A stretch of 64,000 nt of DNA from a bacterium (GCA_026224825.1 JAMFRO010000084.1:62001-126000), one strand, 5' to 3'; counted from the first letter of the stretch, positions 1 through 9,587 are shown. The notes: generated by a model from the letters alone, not told the origin. A program made the numbers and translations.

Positions 1-103
1 GCTCGACCATGATTTCAGCTTCGCCGCCTCCAACGCTATTTTCGAACTCATCATAGCGGCGCTATGCTATTATGAAAGTCGGCAGGGATTGGAACCAAGT
101 TGA
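1..103 (+). CDS. C-terminal end of an unidentified protein (partial, cut by the window edge)
   Basis: A frame open from the window edge runs to TGA at 101-103 and encodes about 33 residues (LDHDFSFAASNAIF... ending GLEPS). The stop overlaps the TTG start of the next gene in a TTGA arrangement, which suggests real coding and coupled translation. No family is recognised from so short a tail. The rest of the gene lies outside the window. Confidence 0.55.
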   Translation, partial: LDHDFSFAASNAIFELIIAALCYYESRQGLEPS

Positions 104-744
104 AAAAAACCACCATCAGGCCGCTGACAACCCCAGCCGACCTCGCGCGCAGTGAAGCCGCCGCACCGGAGGACAAACCCGCCCGCGCCAGCTTCGGCCG
201 CGGCCACCACGCAAGCACGCCGGCCAACCCTGACGAGCTCGATTTCAACGCCCTGCGCGGCGGCGGCCACAGCAGCGCGCGAAGCACCATCCAGGCCCCG
301 CGCGGGATGGTCCCCGTCTTCATCGTCACCATCATCGGCATCCTGCTGGGGGCGGTGTATTTCATCAGCACCATGCTGGCCTTCAAAAACGCGATGGTCA
401 GCAACCAGACCTCCGTCCTCGGCCCCTATCCGAGCTTCGCGGTGGCGTTCGTCATCATCCCGGCCTTCTTCGGCCCGTTCTACTTCCTCATGGATTATCT
501 CGGCGCCCGAACAGGCATCCCGCCCTTCACCAGCCCCAAGGGGATTGCCGCCACCCTCATCATCGGCGTGCTGCTGGTGCAACTGGTGCGGCTGCCCGTT
601 GCCGTCATCCGGCATACGGACAACAGCTTCGCCAGCCAGCACGGCTATAGCTACTGCTCCAACGTGTTCGACCCGCAGCACCTGCATATCTACGCGCTGC
701 AATCCTATATCGCCGCCTATGGCTGCCCTACGATCGGGCCGTAA
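100..744 (+). CDS. Small polytopic inner-membrane protein of unknown function
   Basis: 214 residues from a TTG start overlapping the previous stop. The first ~65 residues are hydrophilic and rich in Ala, Pro and Arg, with no signal peptide. Three hydrophobic segments follow, at about residues 70-95 (VPVFIVTIIGILLGAVYF), 112-135 and 147-170, and then a short polar tail with two Cys. I do not recognise the family. The overlap with the upstream gene suggests the two proteins are made together. It is followed by a convergent dioxygenase gene only 6 bp away. Confidence 0.65.
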   Translation: MKKTTIRPLTTPADLARSEAAAPEDKPARASFGRGHHASTPANPDELDFNALRGGGHSSARSTIQAPRGMVPVFIVTIIGILLGAVYFISTMLAFKNAMVSNQTSVLGPYPSFAVAFVIIPAFFGPFYFLMDYLGARTGIPPFTSPKGIAATLIIGVLLVQLVRLPVAVIRHTDNSFASQHGYSYCSNVFDPQHLHIYALQSYIAAYGCPTIGP

Positions 745-750
745 TAGGCT

Positions 751-1665
751 TCAGCGCCAACTGGGCAACCGCGGGCTTTCCTGCATAACCGGGCGTGCGA
801 ACACATCCGCGGCACCATGGCTCGGCGGGTAGGAGCCACGGGCGGTGAAATGCGTCACATAGGAGCGCCTGGTCAGGCTGAAATCCTTCACCGGAATGCC
901 CTCATGCAGCAGATTGCCGTGCCAGATCAGCACATCGCCACGTTTGGGCAGAAACACCTGCTGCCGCAATGATAATCTTTCCACCTGCTCTGCCAGATAG
1001 GCGGTGAACTCCAGCACATGGCGCGGGCTCTCCGGCGTGAGAATGATGCTGCCATCGCCCCAGTCATAAGGCGGAATAAGGCCGATCTTGTGCGATCCCG
1101 GATAATAGGCGAGCGGCCCGGCATCCTCATGCACATCCTCCAGCGCGGTCCAGCTCGCCGCCAGATGCGGGATGCGGGTCTGCACGCTGACATAAGGGTA
1201 GTCGAGATGCGCCGGCTGCTGGCTGCCGCGCCAGAAGGTGAGCGACTGCAGCATGGCAGGCGGTTCCTGAAAAATATGCTCCAGGAAACCGCAGACGAAT
1301 TTGTTCATGCTCAGCCGCCGCGCGGCGAGCGACAGGCGTTCCACGCAGTTGAGCTTTATCCCCGTATGCGAGAGCGGGTCCACCGGCAGATCCCGGATCG
1401 GGTAGCGCCCGCCCTGGTGTTCCACCTCAAGCCCGAAATTCGCGCGATTCCTGCAGAGATATTCGATATCGCCAAGAAACGCATCGATCAGCCCGTCCGG
1501 CACGGCATTCTCGAAAATCACCACCCCGGTCTCGCGCCATTCCTCGAATTTCTGGCGCAGGTTGTACTCCTCAACCTTCGGCGTGTGCTTGATGTAATGC
1601 GCGATGTCGAAATGCGCCCTATCGGTCGGCAGCGGGTTAGCCAGCAAATGTGCGAGGTCTTTCAC
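751..1665 (-). CDS. Phytanoyl-CoA dioxygenase (PhyH) family protein
   Basis: 304 residues, a normal size for a PhyH-type Fe(II)/2-oxoglutarate oxygenase. Family logic predicts the metal triad H153-x-D155 (in HLDYPYV) and a distal His, best H254 in GNLLHEG, with R266 as 2-oxoglutarate ligand. Other family-like parts are the early ETGVVIFENAVP turn and GPLAYYPGSHK. The start is GTG at 1665, preceded by AGGAG. These enzymes hydroxylate lipid-like or small organic substrates; the substrate here cannot be told from sequence. It stands between a convergent membrane protein and tyrS on the same strand, 19 bp from the tyrS stop. Confidence 0.85.
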   Translation of the reverse strand: MKDLAHLLANPLPTDRAHFDIAHYIKHTPKVEEYNLRQKFEEWRETGVVIFENAVPDGLIDAFLGDIEYLCRNRANFGLEVEHQGGRYPIRDLPVDPLSHTGIKLNCVERLSLAARRLSMNKFVCGFLEHIFQEPPAMLQSLTFWRGSQQPAHLDYPYVSVQTRIPHLAASWTALEDVHEDAGPLAYYPGSHKIGLIPPYDWGDGSIILTPESPRHVLEFTAYLAEQVERLSLRQQVFLPKRGDVLIWHGNLLHEGIPVKDFSLTRRSYVTHFTARGSYPPSHGAADVFARPVMQESPRLPSWR

Positions 1666-1684
1666 CGCTGTCTCCTCTTATCCT

Positions 1685-2920
1685 TTATGCACCCAGCCGC
1701 ACCAGCACGTGCTGCTTCTTGCCGGCCGATAATTTTTGCTCCGGCTTCGGCGTAATAAGCAACCCCTCATCGGTGATCACCACATCATCCAGCCTGGCGC
1801 CGCCGCCGCGGATCAACCGCCGTGCCTCGCCATTGCTGGCGGCAAGCCCCGCGCGCACCAGCAGGGCGAAGGCCGGTATCCCGCCGCCAAACTCAGCGCC
1901 CGGAATTTCAACAACCGGCAGCCCCTCACTGGCAACACCCTGCTCGAACAGTTTACGCGCCGCCTCAGCCGCCGCGTCAGCCGCAGCACGCCCGTGCGCC
2001 AGCGCCGTCGCCTCGGTGGCCAGCACGATTTTCGCGGCATTGATGTCCGCGCCGCCAAGCGCCTCCAGCCGGGCAATCTCATCCAGCGGCAAATCCGTGA
2101 ACAGCCGCAGGAACCGGCCGACATCGGCATCCTCGGTATTCCGCCAGAACTGCCAGTAATGATACGGGCTCAATTTCTCGGCACTCAGCCACACCGCCCC
2201 CGCCGCACTCTTGCCCATCTTGGCGCCCGAGGCGGTGGTAATCAGCGGGGTGGTGAACCCAAACACGGTTTTCTGGTCCGTCCGGCGCACCAGATCGATG
2301 CCGGAGACGATATTGCCCCACTGGTCCGAACCACCGAACTGCACCACCACATTTTCCCGCCGCAGCAGCTCGCGGAAATCGTAGGACTGCAAAATAGAGT
2401 AGTTGAACTCCAGAAAGGTCAGCCCCTGCTCGCGGTCCAGCCTCTGCTTCACGGAATCAAAGGACAGCATGCGGTTGATGGAGAAATGCACCCCCACCTC
2501 GCGCAGCAGGCCGATGTAGGAGAGCTTGTCGAGCCACGCCGCATTATTCACCAGCACCGCATCATTCGGCCCGGTGCCAAAGGCGAGAAACGCCTCCAGA
2601 TTCCGGCGGATCCCCACCAGATTGGCGCCAATCTGCTCATCCGACAGCAATTGCCGCGCCTCTTCCCGGAAACTGGGATCCCCGATCCGCGTCGTCCCCC
2701 CGCCCATCAGCGCCACCGGCCTATGCCCATGGCGCTGGAAAAGCCGCAGCAGCATAATCGGGATCATATGCCCCACATGCAGGCTATCAGCCGTCAGATC
2801 GAACCCGGCATACCCCGCAATGCCGCCGTTCGCGCAGGCCTCGTCCAACGCCGCCTCATCGGTGCATTGAAACAAAAAGCCGCGGGCTTTCGCCTCGGCG
2901 AGAAATGCGCTGTCTGCCAT
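1685..2920 (-). CDS. tyrS: Tyrosyl-tRNA synthetase
   Basis: 411 residues, usual bacterial TyrRS size. It charges tRNA-Tyr with tyrosine in the cytoplasm. The class I HIGH-type motif is HVGH at residues 48-51, and the KMSKS-type loop reads KMGKS. The tail is an S4 RNA-binding domain ending ...HVLVRLGA. The frame stays open far upstream, but homology begins at MADSAF, where an ATG at 2920 follows a GGGGATTT stretch; the upstream reading is antisense to anmK. It is divergent from anmK with only 37 bp between the starts, so the two promoters must overlap the coding ends. Confidence 0.97.
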   Translation of the reverse strand: MADSAFLAEAKARGFLFQCTDEAALDEACANGGIAGYAGFDLTADSLHVGHMIPIMLLRLFQRHGHRPVALMGGGTTRIGDPSFREEARQLLSDEQIGANLVGIRRNLEAFLAFGTGPNDAVLVNNAAWLDKLSYIGLLREVGVHFSINRMLSFDSVKQRLDREQGLTFLEFNYSILQSYDFRELLRRENVVVQFGGSDQWGNIVSGIDLVRRTDQKTVFGFTTPLITTASGAKMGKSAAGAVWLSAEKLSPYHYWQFWRNTEDADVGRFLRLFTDLPLDEIARLEALGGADINAAKIVLATEATALAHGRAAADAAAEAARKLFEQGVASEGLPVVEIPGAEFGGGIPAFALLVRAGLAASNGEARRLIRGGGARLDDVVITDEGLLITPKPEQKLSAGKKQHVLVRLGA

Positions 2921-2957
2921 ATTCAAATCCCCTCGCGGGCGGGGTAGCAGGAGTTTA

Positions 2958-4031
2958 ATGACCATACAAACACGCGCCATAGGATTGATGTCCGGCACCT
3001 CGCTCGATGGGATCGACGCAGCGTGGCTGCAAACCGATGGCGAGCGCATCACCCAGTTCGGCCCCAGCGCCACCTTGCGGTTCGAGGATGATTTTCGCGC
3101 CGATCTGCGCCGGTTGCTGGACCTCGCCCCCACCATCGCCCCGGATGACCCGTTCCTGCTGGCCACGGAGGAGCGCCTGACCCGCGACCATGCGCTGGCC
3201 ATCGGCCTGCTGGGGCAAGGTGCTGATGTGGTTGGTTTCCACGGCCAGACCATTCTGCACCAACCCGAAAACCACCGTACCTGGCAGATAGGCGACGCCG
3301 CACTACTCGCCCGCATCGCCCGGATCCCGGTGGTGCATGATTTTCGCGCGGCAGACGTCGCCGCCGGCGGCCAGGGCGCGCCCTTCGCCCCGCTATTCCA
3401 CGCCGCCATGGCGGAATGCATGCCCAAACCGCTGCTCATCGTGAACATCGGCGGGGTCGCCAACATCACCTGGCTCGGCGAGAACGGCGAGATAGAAGCC
3501 TGCGACACCGGCCCCGGCAACGGCCCGCTCGATGATCTGGCGCAGAAATACTTAGGCACGCCTTACGACAAGGACGGCGCCTTCGCCGCCTCCGGCCGCG
3601 TCTACCCGGCCCGGCTGGAAGAGCTGATGTCCCACCCGTATTTTGCGTTGCCAGCCCCCAAATCGCTGGACCGGCTGACGTTCTCGTCCCTCATCGCCCA
3701 GGCCACCGCCAACCTCGCCCCAGCGGATGCCGCCGCCACGCTGGCCGCCTTCTCAGCCACCGCCATCGCCGCGGTAAAACTACCGGCCCCGCCCACCCGC
3801 GTGCTGGTGGCCGGCGGCGGGCGGCATAATATTACACTGATGCGCCATCTCGCCCAGAAATTCGCAGCCCCGGTCGAACCCGTGGAAGCCGCCGGCTGGA
3901 ACGGCGACGCACTGGAAGCCCAATGCTTCGCCTTCCTCGCAGTACGGTCCTTACGCGGCCTGCCACTCTCCCTGCCCGGCACCACCGGCGTACCCACCCC
4001 TATGCCAGGCGGCGTTCTGGCCACGCCCTGA
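2958..4031 (+). CDS. anmK: Anhydro-N-acetylmuramic acid kinase
   Basis: 357 residues. AnmK phosphorylates and opens 1,6-anhydro-MurNAc so that recycled cell-wall sugar returns to metabolism. The family signature [15 protein letters not shown] is near the N-terminus. Later come GFHGQT, a phosphate-binding [11 protein letters not shown] and the closing VAGGGRHN. The tyrS/anmK divergent pair is a frequent alphaproteobacterial arrangement. nagZ, which acts earlier in the same recycling route, is also in this window (29843-30688). Confidence 0.95.
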   Translation: MTIQTRAIGLMSGTSLDGIDAAWLQTDGERITQFGPSATLRFEDDFRADLRRLLDLAPTIAPDDPFLLATEERLTRDHALAIGLLGQGADVVGFHGQTILHQPENHRTWQIGDAALLARIARIPVVHDFRAADVAAGGQGAPFAPLFHAAMAECMPKPLLIVNIGGVANITWLGENGEIEACDTGPGNGPLDDLAQKYLGTPYDKDGAFAASGRVYPARLEELMSHPYFALPAPKSLDRLTFSSLIAQATANLAPADAAATLAAFSATAIAAVKLPAPPTRVLVAGGGRHNITLMRHLAQKFAAPVEPVEAAGWNGDALEAQCFAFLAVRSLRGLPLSLPGTTGVPTPMPGGVLATP

Positions 4032-4133
4032 ACACCGCCACAAGCGGGTCTGCTCCCGCCATCGCGCCGTGCTCAGCAGCCCCACAAGCCCGGCAAACAC
4101 CGCCGCCTGCAGCCACAGCACCAAACCTCTCAC
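3951..4133 (-). CDS. Possible short membrane protein coupled to the upstream gene (doubtful)
   Basis: A 60-codon frame starts with GTG at 4131-4133, overlapping the TGA of the upstream membrane protein (GTGA). Residues 1-22 (MRGLVLWLQAAVFAGLVGLL) would form one membrane helix. The second half is antisense to the end of anmK and reads like low-complexity shadow sequence (Gly, Ala, Arg). The overlap and helix argue for a gene; the antisense half argues against one. It may be the remnant of a longer protein. Confidence 0.22.
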   Translation of the reverse strand: MRGLVLWLQAAVFAGLVGLLSTARWREQTRLWRCSGRGQNAAWHRGGYAGGAGQGEWQAA

Positions 4134-5890
4134 CGCGCGACCTTATACAGCACCCAGCCATCCGCATTGCTGCCCGCCGGGCTTAGCCACGCCGGCGGCG
4201 TGCCGGCCTCCAGCGCATCCCATAATGTGGTCTGCGGCAGGCCCTGCACCAGCACGTAACGCCCCGGCGCCGGGCAGAACAGCACGTAGTCTACGCCCGC
4301 TGCCTGGAATTCCGGTGGCACCGCTGCCCCGGGCGTAACGCGCCAGGCGGCTCGATTACGCAAAAACCCCGGCACGCCATGCTGGTATAGCGAGCCCACC
4401 GTCAGCACTTGGCTACGGTAGAGCAGCTCCGGCGTGTCCTCCACCTGGGCCAGCACCACCTGCCCCGAAGCCTGGCCCAGCAGCGGCGCGATCCGCCGCA
4501 GGTTGCAGCCTGGGTAGCTCCGCGCCGGGCCGGGCGCCGAGGCGGCGGCGGGGGATGGCCCCACCATGGAGGCCAGCACCGGCACCAGCAGCACCAGCAG
4601 CAGGGTAAAACTGCGCGCCGCACCGGCCAGCGCCGGCTTGGCCGCCAGCGCCGCACTCATCTCGCTCAGCGCCACCGGCAGCAGGGCTGCCCCCAGCAAC
4701 GTGGGGAAGCCGACGAACAGGACGAACTTCGCCCCCAGCCCCAGACAAACAAACCCACAAATAGCCACATAAAGCCACAACAGCCGGTGCCGCCGCGGCG
4801 CGCCCAGCATGGCGGCCGAGACCATCACCTGGAAATCCAGTTTTTGCGGCGCCAGCCCGCGCCACAAAGCATAGGCCACGGCACACAGGCCGGGGAGAAG
4901 AAACACCACCAGCGCCAGGCCCCGCACCGGACGCAGTTCGGTCATCACCCCGAAAAATGCCGCCGCCTGGTCCGGTGGCAAAACACCATACGGCCCCATG
5001 GCCACGCGCGGGAACACCGCGACCCAGCCCAGCAGCAGCACCCCCAGCAGCCCCAGCCCCGCCGGCCCGCGCCACCGGCCCTTCAGCCGCGGCAGCGCCG
5101 CCGTGCCGCCCAGCAGCAGAAACCCAAGTGTCAGATACACGTAGGAGAGCCGGTCCACCTCCGGCACGAGGTAGCCGCCGTCCGGCGGGTCCACAAAGAA
5201 GCCGAACACCAGCACATCGAAAAAACCCGCCGCCGTGGAGAGCAGCACGATGCCGTTGGGCCGCTGCCACCAGCGCAGCAGCAGTACCATGTAGGAGGCC
5301 AGCACGAAGGGCATGGTCTCCGGTGTCAGCCATATCGCAAACCCGCCGGAAACCCCGGCCAGAAACCCCATCCAGCGGTCATCGCGCCAGGCCCGCGCCA
5401 CGCATCCAGTGGTGAGCGCGATCATGGCCAGGAGCAGGATATGGTAACCCACCACCCCCGGCACGGCGACGGTGCAAAAACCCGGCAGCACGGCGGCGGC
5501 GGCGGCGGCGGCCCATAGATACCGCCTGGCCGCGAATGGTTCCGCGCCCCAGGCCAGCACCACGCCCAGAGACCCGATGCTAAGCGGCCCCAGCACCACC
5601 CCGGCCACGTACAGCGCCTTATGCCAGCCGATGAACAGCGCCAGCGGTGCCGCCATCAGCCACAGCAGAATATCCAGCAGACGCGACCATTCCACATACA
5701 CGCCCGCCCCGGAATCATCGCGCGCCACCCGCACCACCAGATGCCCGGCATGAATCCCCTGCTCGATGCGCAGCAGCCGCATATAGCTATCCGGGTCGTT
5801 GAGGCTGCCCGCCAGCACCGATGGCCATTCATGCGCGCCCTGAACAATGTTCAAGCCTGCCGCCAGCAGGAACAGCAGCAGATAATTCAA
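4130..5890 (-). CDS. Polytopic membrane protein resembling GT-C glycosyltransferases
   Basis: 586 residues with about 10-11 predicted membrane helices, then a soluble C-terminal ~130 residues. The first extracytoplasmic loop carries an acidic DPDSYMRLLRIEQG motif (from about residue 33), like the Asp-containing first loop of lipid-linked sugar transferases (GT-C/STT3/ArnT type). I base the GT-C idea on this and on topology only. The TTG start at 5890 overlaps the TGA of the upstream FMN protein (TTGA), so the two are probably one operon. A plain uncharacterised membrane protein is the alternative. Confidence 0.6.
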   Translation of the reverse strand: MNYLLLFLLAAGLNIVQGAHEWPSVLAGSLNDPDSYMRLLRIEQGIHAGHLVVRVARDDSGAGVYVEWSRLLDILLWLMAAPLALFIGWHKALYVAGVVLGPLSIGSLGVVLAWGAEPFAARRYLWAAAAAAAVLPGFCTVAVPGVVGYHILLLAMIALTTGCVARAWRDDRWMGFLAGVSGGFAIWLTPETMPFVLASYMVLLLRWWQRPNGIVLLSTAAGFFDVLVFGFFVDPPDGGYLVPEVDRLSYVYLTLGFLLLGGTAALPRLKGRWRGPAGLGLLGVLLLGWVAVFPRVAMGPYGVLPPDQAAAFFGVMTELRPVRGLALVVFLLPGLCAVAYALWRGLAPQKLDFQVMVSAAMLGAPRRHRLLWLYVAICGFVCLGLGAKFVLFVGFPTLLGAALLPVALSEMSAALAAKPALAGAARSFTLLLVLLVPVLASMVGPSPAAASAPGPARSYPGCNLRRIAPLLGQASGQVVLAQVEDTPELLYRSQVLTVGSLYQHGVPGFLRNRAAWRVTPGAAVPPEFQAAGVDYVLFCPAPGRYVLVQGLPQTTLWDALEAGTPPAWLSPAGSNADGWVLYKVAR

Positions 5891-7308
5891 TTGGTCTGCG
5901 CCCTGAAGCCGCCCACGCCGCGTTCGATCTCGGTGACATGCTTCGGCGCGAAGAAACCTGGATCGGTCAGGCCGCAGCTATGCGCGATGATCTCGACCTC
6001 TTCGCGCATCTTCTGCGCATAGCGCGCCGCGCGCACGGCTTTATCCGCCGGGTCCAGCCCTTTTATCAGCCGTGGGTCCACCGAGGTAACACCCGTGGGG
6101 CAGCGCCCGGTGCCGCATTTCATGGCCTGGATGCAGCCGAGCGAGAACATGAATCCACGCGCCGAGGAGACGAAATCCGCCCCCATGCAGAGCGCCCATG
6201 CCACCTTATCCGGTGTGACCAGTTTGCCCGAGGCGACGATGCGGATGCGCTCGCGCAACCCATGCTCATAGCGCATCGCCGCCACATAGGGCAGCGCCTG
6301 GGTGATCGGCAGGCCGACGTAATCGGCCAGCGATTCCGGTGCCGCGCCGGTGCCGCCCTCGCCGCCATCCACCTGGATGTAATCCGGGCAATGCGCCGGG
6401 TTCTCCGTGCAGTCATGGAACCATTCATCCAGAAACGCCGGATCGCCCAGCACGAATTTGACCCCCACCGGCTTGCCGGTGAGATCGCGCACATGGGCGA
6501 TGAACCGCCCCAGCTCCTGGATGTTGCCGATATCCTTATGCCGGTTGGGCGAGATGGAATCTTGCCCCACCGGGATGCCGCGGATGTCCGCGATCTCCTG
6601 CGTCACCTTGTTCGCCGGCAATATCCCGCCCTTGCCGGGTTTGGCACCCTGCGCCAGCTTCACCTCGAACATTTTTACCTGCGGCAAAGCAGCAATCTCG
6701 CGCAACCGGTCATCGGAGAGATTGCCCTCGGCATCGCGCACGCCGTATTTCGCCGTGCCGATCTGCATCACGATATCGGCCCCGCCTTCGAGGTGAAAAC
6801 GGCTCAACCCGCCCTCGCCCGTGCTCATATACACCCCGGCCAATTTGGCACCGCCCGAGAGCGCGCTCACCGCCGCATGGCTCAGCGCGCCGTAGGACAT
6901 GCCGGAGATGTTGAAGAAGCTCTGCGCCAGATACGGCGCGCGGCTGGCGCCAGGCCCTTGCGCAATGCCGATCAGCTTGCCGGGGTAATGCTTCTTCTCT
7001 TCGTCCAGCACGGGGAAGGTGGCATTGCGGAACACGAAGCTGGGCACGGCCTCGGAGCCGAAGGAGATGAGGTTGGAGACGCCCTTGGCCGAGCGGTACA
7101 CCCAGCTCCGCTCCAGCCGGTTGAACGGCCGCTCCGCCCAATCCGGCAGATATTGATACTGGCGCATATACTCGCCCCAGGTCTCGGCAAAATAGCGCAC
7201 ATGGCCGAGGACGGGGAAGTTGCGTAAAATGGTGTGCTTGGTCTGCCGCACGTCGTGCAGATAGACCAGGCCCAGCGCGATAATGACGATGACGGCGAAT
7301 ACCAGCAT
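5887..7308 (-). CDS. FMN-binding glutamate synthase family protein
   Basis: 473 residues. One N-terminal membrane anchor (LVFAVIVIIALGLVYL) is followed by a glutamate-synthase-type FMN barrel. Family-like stretches include FNISGMSYGALS, GEGGLSRFH, KLAQGAKPGKGG, QVDGGEGGTGAAP and a Cys-rich end (KCGTGRCPTGVTS). The amidotransferase domain of true GltB is missing, so this is the stand-alone membrane-linked subfamily with unproven reaction. A strong GGAGGG precedes the ATG at 7308. It is coupled by TTGA to the GT-C-like gene downstream. Confidence 0.88.
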   Translation of the reverse strand: MLVFAVIVIIALGLVYLHDVRQTKHTILRNFPVLGHVRYFAETWGEYMRQYQYLPDWAERPFNRLERSWVYRSAKGVSNLISFGSEAVPSFVFRNATFPVLDEEKKHYPGKLIGIAQGPGASRAPYLAQSFFNISGMSYGALSHAAVSALSGGAKLAGVYMSTGEGGLSRFHLEGGADIVMQIGTAKYGVRDAEGNLSDDRLREIAALPQVKMFEVKLAQGAKPGKGGILPANKVTQEIADIRGIPVGQDSISPNRHKDIGNIQELGRFIAHVRDLTGKPVGVKFVLGDPAFLDEWFHDCTENPAHCPDYIQVDGGEGGTGAAPESLADYVGLPITQALPYVAAMRYEHGLRERIRIVASGKLVTPDKVAWALCMGADFVSSARGFMFSLGCIQAMKCGTGRCPTGVTSVDPRLIKGLDPADKAVRAARYAQKMREEVEIIAHSCGLTDPGFFAPKHVTEIERGVGGFRAQTN

Positions 7309-7421
7309 GGCGAACCCTCCCGTTTCCGGGTTTCTAGCCTGCCCGGTGCATTACGGCCAGTGGGGGACAGCCAGTGGGGGGCGGATTTGAATCACCCGGC
7401 CAGGAAGGTTAGGCTGCTCCC

Positions 7422-8003
7422 ATGACCCTTCCCATCAAGACTCCCCTGCCCTTCAAGATCACCATCTGCGGCCTCTCCGAACTGCGCCAGCACCGCGACG
7501 CGCATGTAACCCATGTGCTCTCCATACTAGACCCGGAATTCCCCGCCCCCACGGCGTTCGCCGATTACGGCGCGCACGCAAAACTCGAATTGCGCTTCGA
7601 TGACATCGTCAACGAACAGGAAAAACTGCAAGCGCCGCAGCCTGAGCATGTGGACGCGCTGCTGAAATTCGGCGCCGGGCTGGAGCGCGAGCCCGATGCA
7701 CATCTGCTGGTGCATTGCCACATGGGCATCTCGCGCAGTACCTCCTCCACGGCACTTCTGGTGGCCCAGGCCGCACCTGACATGGCACCGGCTGAGATCT
7801 TTGCCGAACTGCTGAAAATCCGCCCGCAGATCTGGCCCAATTTGCGCATCATCGAGATGGGTGACAAAAAGCTCGGCCGCAATGGTACCATGGTCGCAGC
7901 ACTGCGCGATCTCTACCGCCTCCGCATCGAACAAGAGCCGAACTGGGTGGCGGAAATGCGCGCCGAGGGGCGTGGGCGGGAGATCAATCTGGCGTATTCG
8001 TGA
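7422..8003 (+). CDS. Protein tyrosine/dual-specificity-type phosphatase
   Basis: 193 residues, cytoplasmic, no signal peptide. The phosphatase P-loop HCHMGISRS lies at residues 98-106 and fits HCx5RS, with C99 as nucleophile and R105 as phosphate binder. LRFDDI at about 57-62 could supply the general acid Asp, as in other cysteine phosphatases. The substrate is unknown. It is divergent from the FMN protein, and the 113 bp between them must hold both promoters; a near-duplicate GCCAGTGGGGG occurs there at 7359-7380. Confidence 0.85.
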   Translation: MTLPIKTPLPFKITICGLSELRQHRDAHVTHVLSILDPEFPAPTAFADYGAHAKLELRFDDIVNEQEKLQAPQPEHVDALLKFGAGLEREPDAHLLVHCHMGISRSTSSTALLVAQAAPDMAPAEIFAELLKIRPQIWPNLRIIEMGDKKLGRNGTMVAALRDLYRLRIEQEPNWVAEMRAEGRGREINLAYS

Positions 8004-8133
8004 CGCCGTCTTTGCGAGCACGGCAATGGCATACATAGGTTGCGGGCAGAGCCGCGCAGGCCAGTTTATATGTTACACCACCGCAGCGGCAGGCACCTGT
8101 TGCCGGCATGATATTTTTCCTGAGAAGCGCCTG

Positions 8134-8167
8134 AAAAGCAAGTGTCACGCACCGGCGTGACACTTGC
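8134..8167 (-). terminator. Rho-independent terminator of the histone-like gene
   Basis: A perfect 13-bp stem, GCAAGTGTCACGC at 8138-8150 paired with 8155-8167, encloses the 4-nt loop ACCG. Read on the minus strand the stem is followed by TTTT. It lies 11 bp past the stop of the H1-like gene. It could also slow transcription arriving from the phosphatase gene on the plus strand. Confidence 0.8.
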
Positions 8168-8178
8168 CATGGGTCTGC

Positions 8179-8706
8179 TTATTCGTCTTCGGCGATAAAC
8201 TCGTCGCCGGCGTCATCCTGCGGCTCCGGCGCGACCACCTCTTCCGCAACTTCAACCTCAACCGGCTCCGCCTTCGGCTTCACGGCGCGCGGCTTGCGCG
8301 GCGCTGCCGGGGCTTCGACCACCGGCTTCACATCGATTTGGCTGATCTCGTGCTCGAGTTCGGCGATTTTGTTTTCCGCCGTCTTCAACGCCTTCACAGC
8401 CTCGCGGTTCTTCACCCGCAAACCGGCGATGGTGTTGTTCAGTTTCTCGATCTGCGTGCGCAGCTCGTCCTTGCTGACAACCGGCGCGCGGGCGGGGGCA
8501 ACCGCCTTGGTGACGGGCTTCTTAACAACAGCCGGCGCCTTGGCGGCAATTTTGGCAACAGTCTTCTTGGCAACAGTCTTCTTGGGCGCAGGCGCCTTGG
8601 TGGCCTTCACCGTTTTGGCAGCCACGGCCTTCACGGGTTTACGCGCGGGGGTTTTCGTCTTCGGCGCAGTCTTCTTCACAATCTTTTTCGCAGCGGCCTT
8701 GGCCAT
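8179..8706 (-). CDS. Histone H1-like, lysine/alanine-rich nucleoid-type protein
   Basis: 175 residues from ATG at 8706; a GTG five codons upstream is possible, but the AAGGA ribosome site lies between the two. Residues 1-65 are Lys/Ala/Pro-rich, with AxKK-type repeats like eukaryotic H1 tails and bacterial AlgP/Hc1 proteins. A central ~60 residues (KDELRTQIEKLNNTIAGLR...) form a heptad-like coiled coil. The end is acidic (EVEVAEEVVAPEPQDDAGDEF). The likely role is DNA compaction or bridging; the acidic tail might regulate or self-associate. A single gene with its own terminator. Confidence 0.75.
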   Translation of the reverse strand: MAKAAAKKIVKKTAPKTKTPARKPVKAVAAKTVKATKAPAPKKTVAKKTVAKIAAKAPAVVKKPVTKAVAPARAPVVSKDELRTQIEKLNNTIAGLRVKNREAVKALKTAENKIAELEHEISQIDVKPVVEAPAAPRKPRAVKPKAEPVEVEVAEEVVAPEPQDDAGDEFIAEDE

Positions 8707-8801
8707 GGAACAATCCTTCACTCAGTGTACAGGGCCGCTATAGATCATGCCGCGAAAAGAAGAAATCACCTTTGGCGTGGCTGGAGGATTTTCAACATGC
8801 A

Positions 8802-9587
8802 TCACGCTTCCGCTTTGCCCGCTTTCACCTTGGCCTTACGCGTGCCGTCATCCAGCGTGCCGAACATCCAGTCGTACAGCAGCGAAATCGTGGCGTAATT
8901 GCCGCCCGTGAATGTGGCATGGTGGTGGTGATGCATCACCGACATGGTGTTCAGATATTTGCCCGGAAAACGCTGGGCATCCCATAGATCGTGATTATGC
9001 AGATTGATCTCGGTGAAGGCGCACCAGGTGATGATGATGGTCGGCACGGAAAACCCGCCCAGAATGCGCGAGAGGAGCAGAATCGTCGCCACGTACAGCC
9101 CGAGCCCGATGGCGATTTCCAGCGGGTGGATATAGCTCGCATCCCAGCGGCAGGGGTTGTGCTGGCGGTGGTGCACCGCATGCATCCACAGCAGCGGCGC
9201 GCCGAACACGCCATTGTCGTGAAACAAAAAGCGATGCGTGAAATAATAGAAGAAATCATAGACCATGAGGATGACCACGATATCCACCGGGATCCGCCAC
9301 CAGGGCTGCGCCGCGCGGGTGAGGCAAAAGGGCAGGATGAGCCCGAAGATGACCACCAGAAACAACAGGCTCCATTTGCGGTTCCACATCTGGTTGGCCT
9401 TATAGGCCGGCCGCTCCATCTTCTTCTGGTAGGTCTGCTTGTTGAGCTGCCCGGCGGCGCGGAACCCCGGCACCAGTCTGGCCACCTGCCCGCCCAGCAG
9501 CGTGACCGCGACAATGCCGGCACCGGTATAGATCGACAGCAGCCAGTGATACTGCGCCAGAACCGACGCCAGAAACGGAGTGTTCAT
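8802..9587 (-). CDS. Fatty acid hydroxylase / sterol desaturase superfamily protein
   Basis: 261 residues from ATG at 9587; a TTG 33 bp upstream is an alternative. This is an integral membrane di-iron enzyme family that oxidises lipid-like substrates. The His clusters are visible in order: HRFLFH (HX4H), HAVHHRQH (HX2HH), NLHNHD and a final MHHHHHATF. Four or more hydrophobic segments surround them. Substrate (fatty acid, sterol or hopanoid-like lipid) cannot be decided here. Confidence 0.88.
   Translation of the reverse strand: MNTPFLASVLAQYHWLLSIYTGAGIVAVTLLGGQVARLVPGFRAAGQLNKQTYQKKMERPAYKANQMWNRKWSLLFLVVIFGLILPFCLTRAAQPWWRIPVDIVVILMVYDFFYYFTHRFLFHDNGVFGAPLLWMHAVHHRQHNPCRWDASYIHPLEIAIGLGLYVATILLLSRILGGFSVPTIIITWCAFTEINLHNHDLWDAQRFPGKYLNTMSVMHHHHHATFTGGNYATISLLYDWMFGTLDDGTRKAKVKAGKAEA

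Noticed and set aside
2921-3559. Upstream extension of tyrS giving a 624-residue protein
   Set aside because: The extra 213 residues are antisense to anmK, have no TyrRS homology, and a good ATG with ribosome site lies at 2920.
8003-8160. A coding frame extending past the phosphatase gene
   Set aside because: It is out of frame with the phosphatase, has biased composition and no ribosome site.
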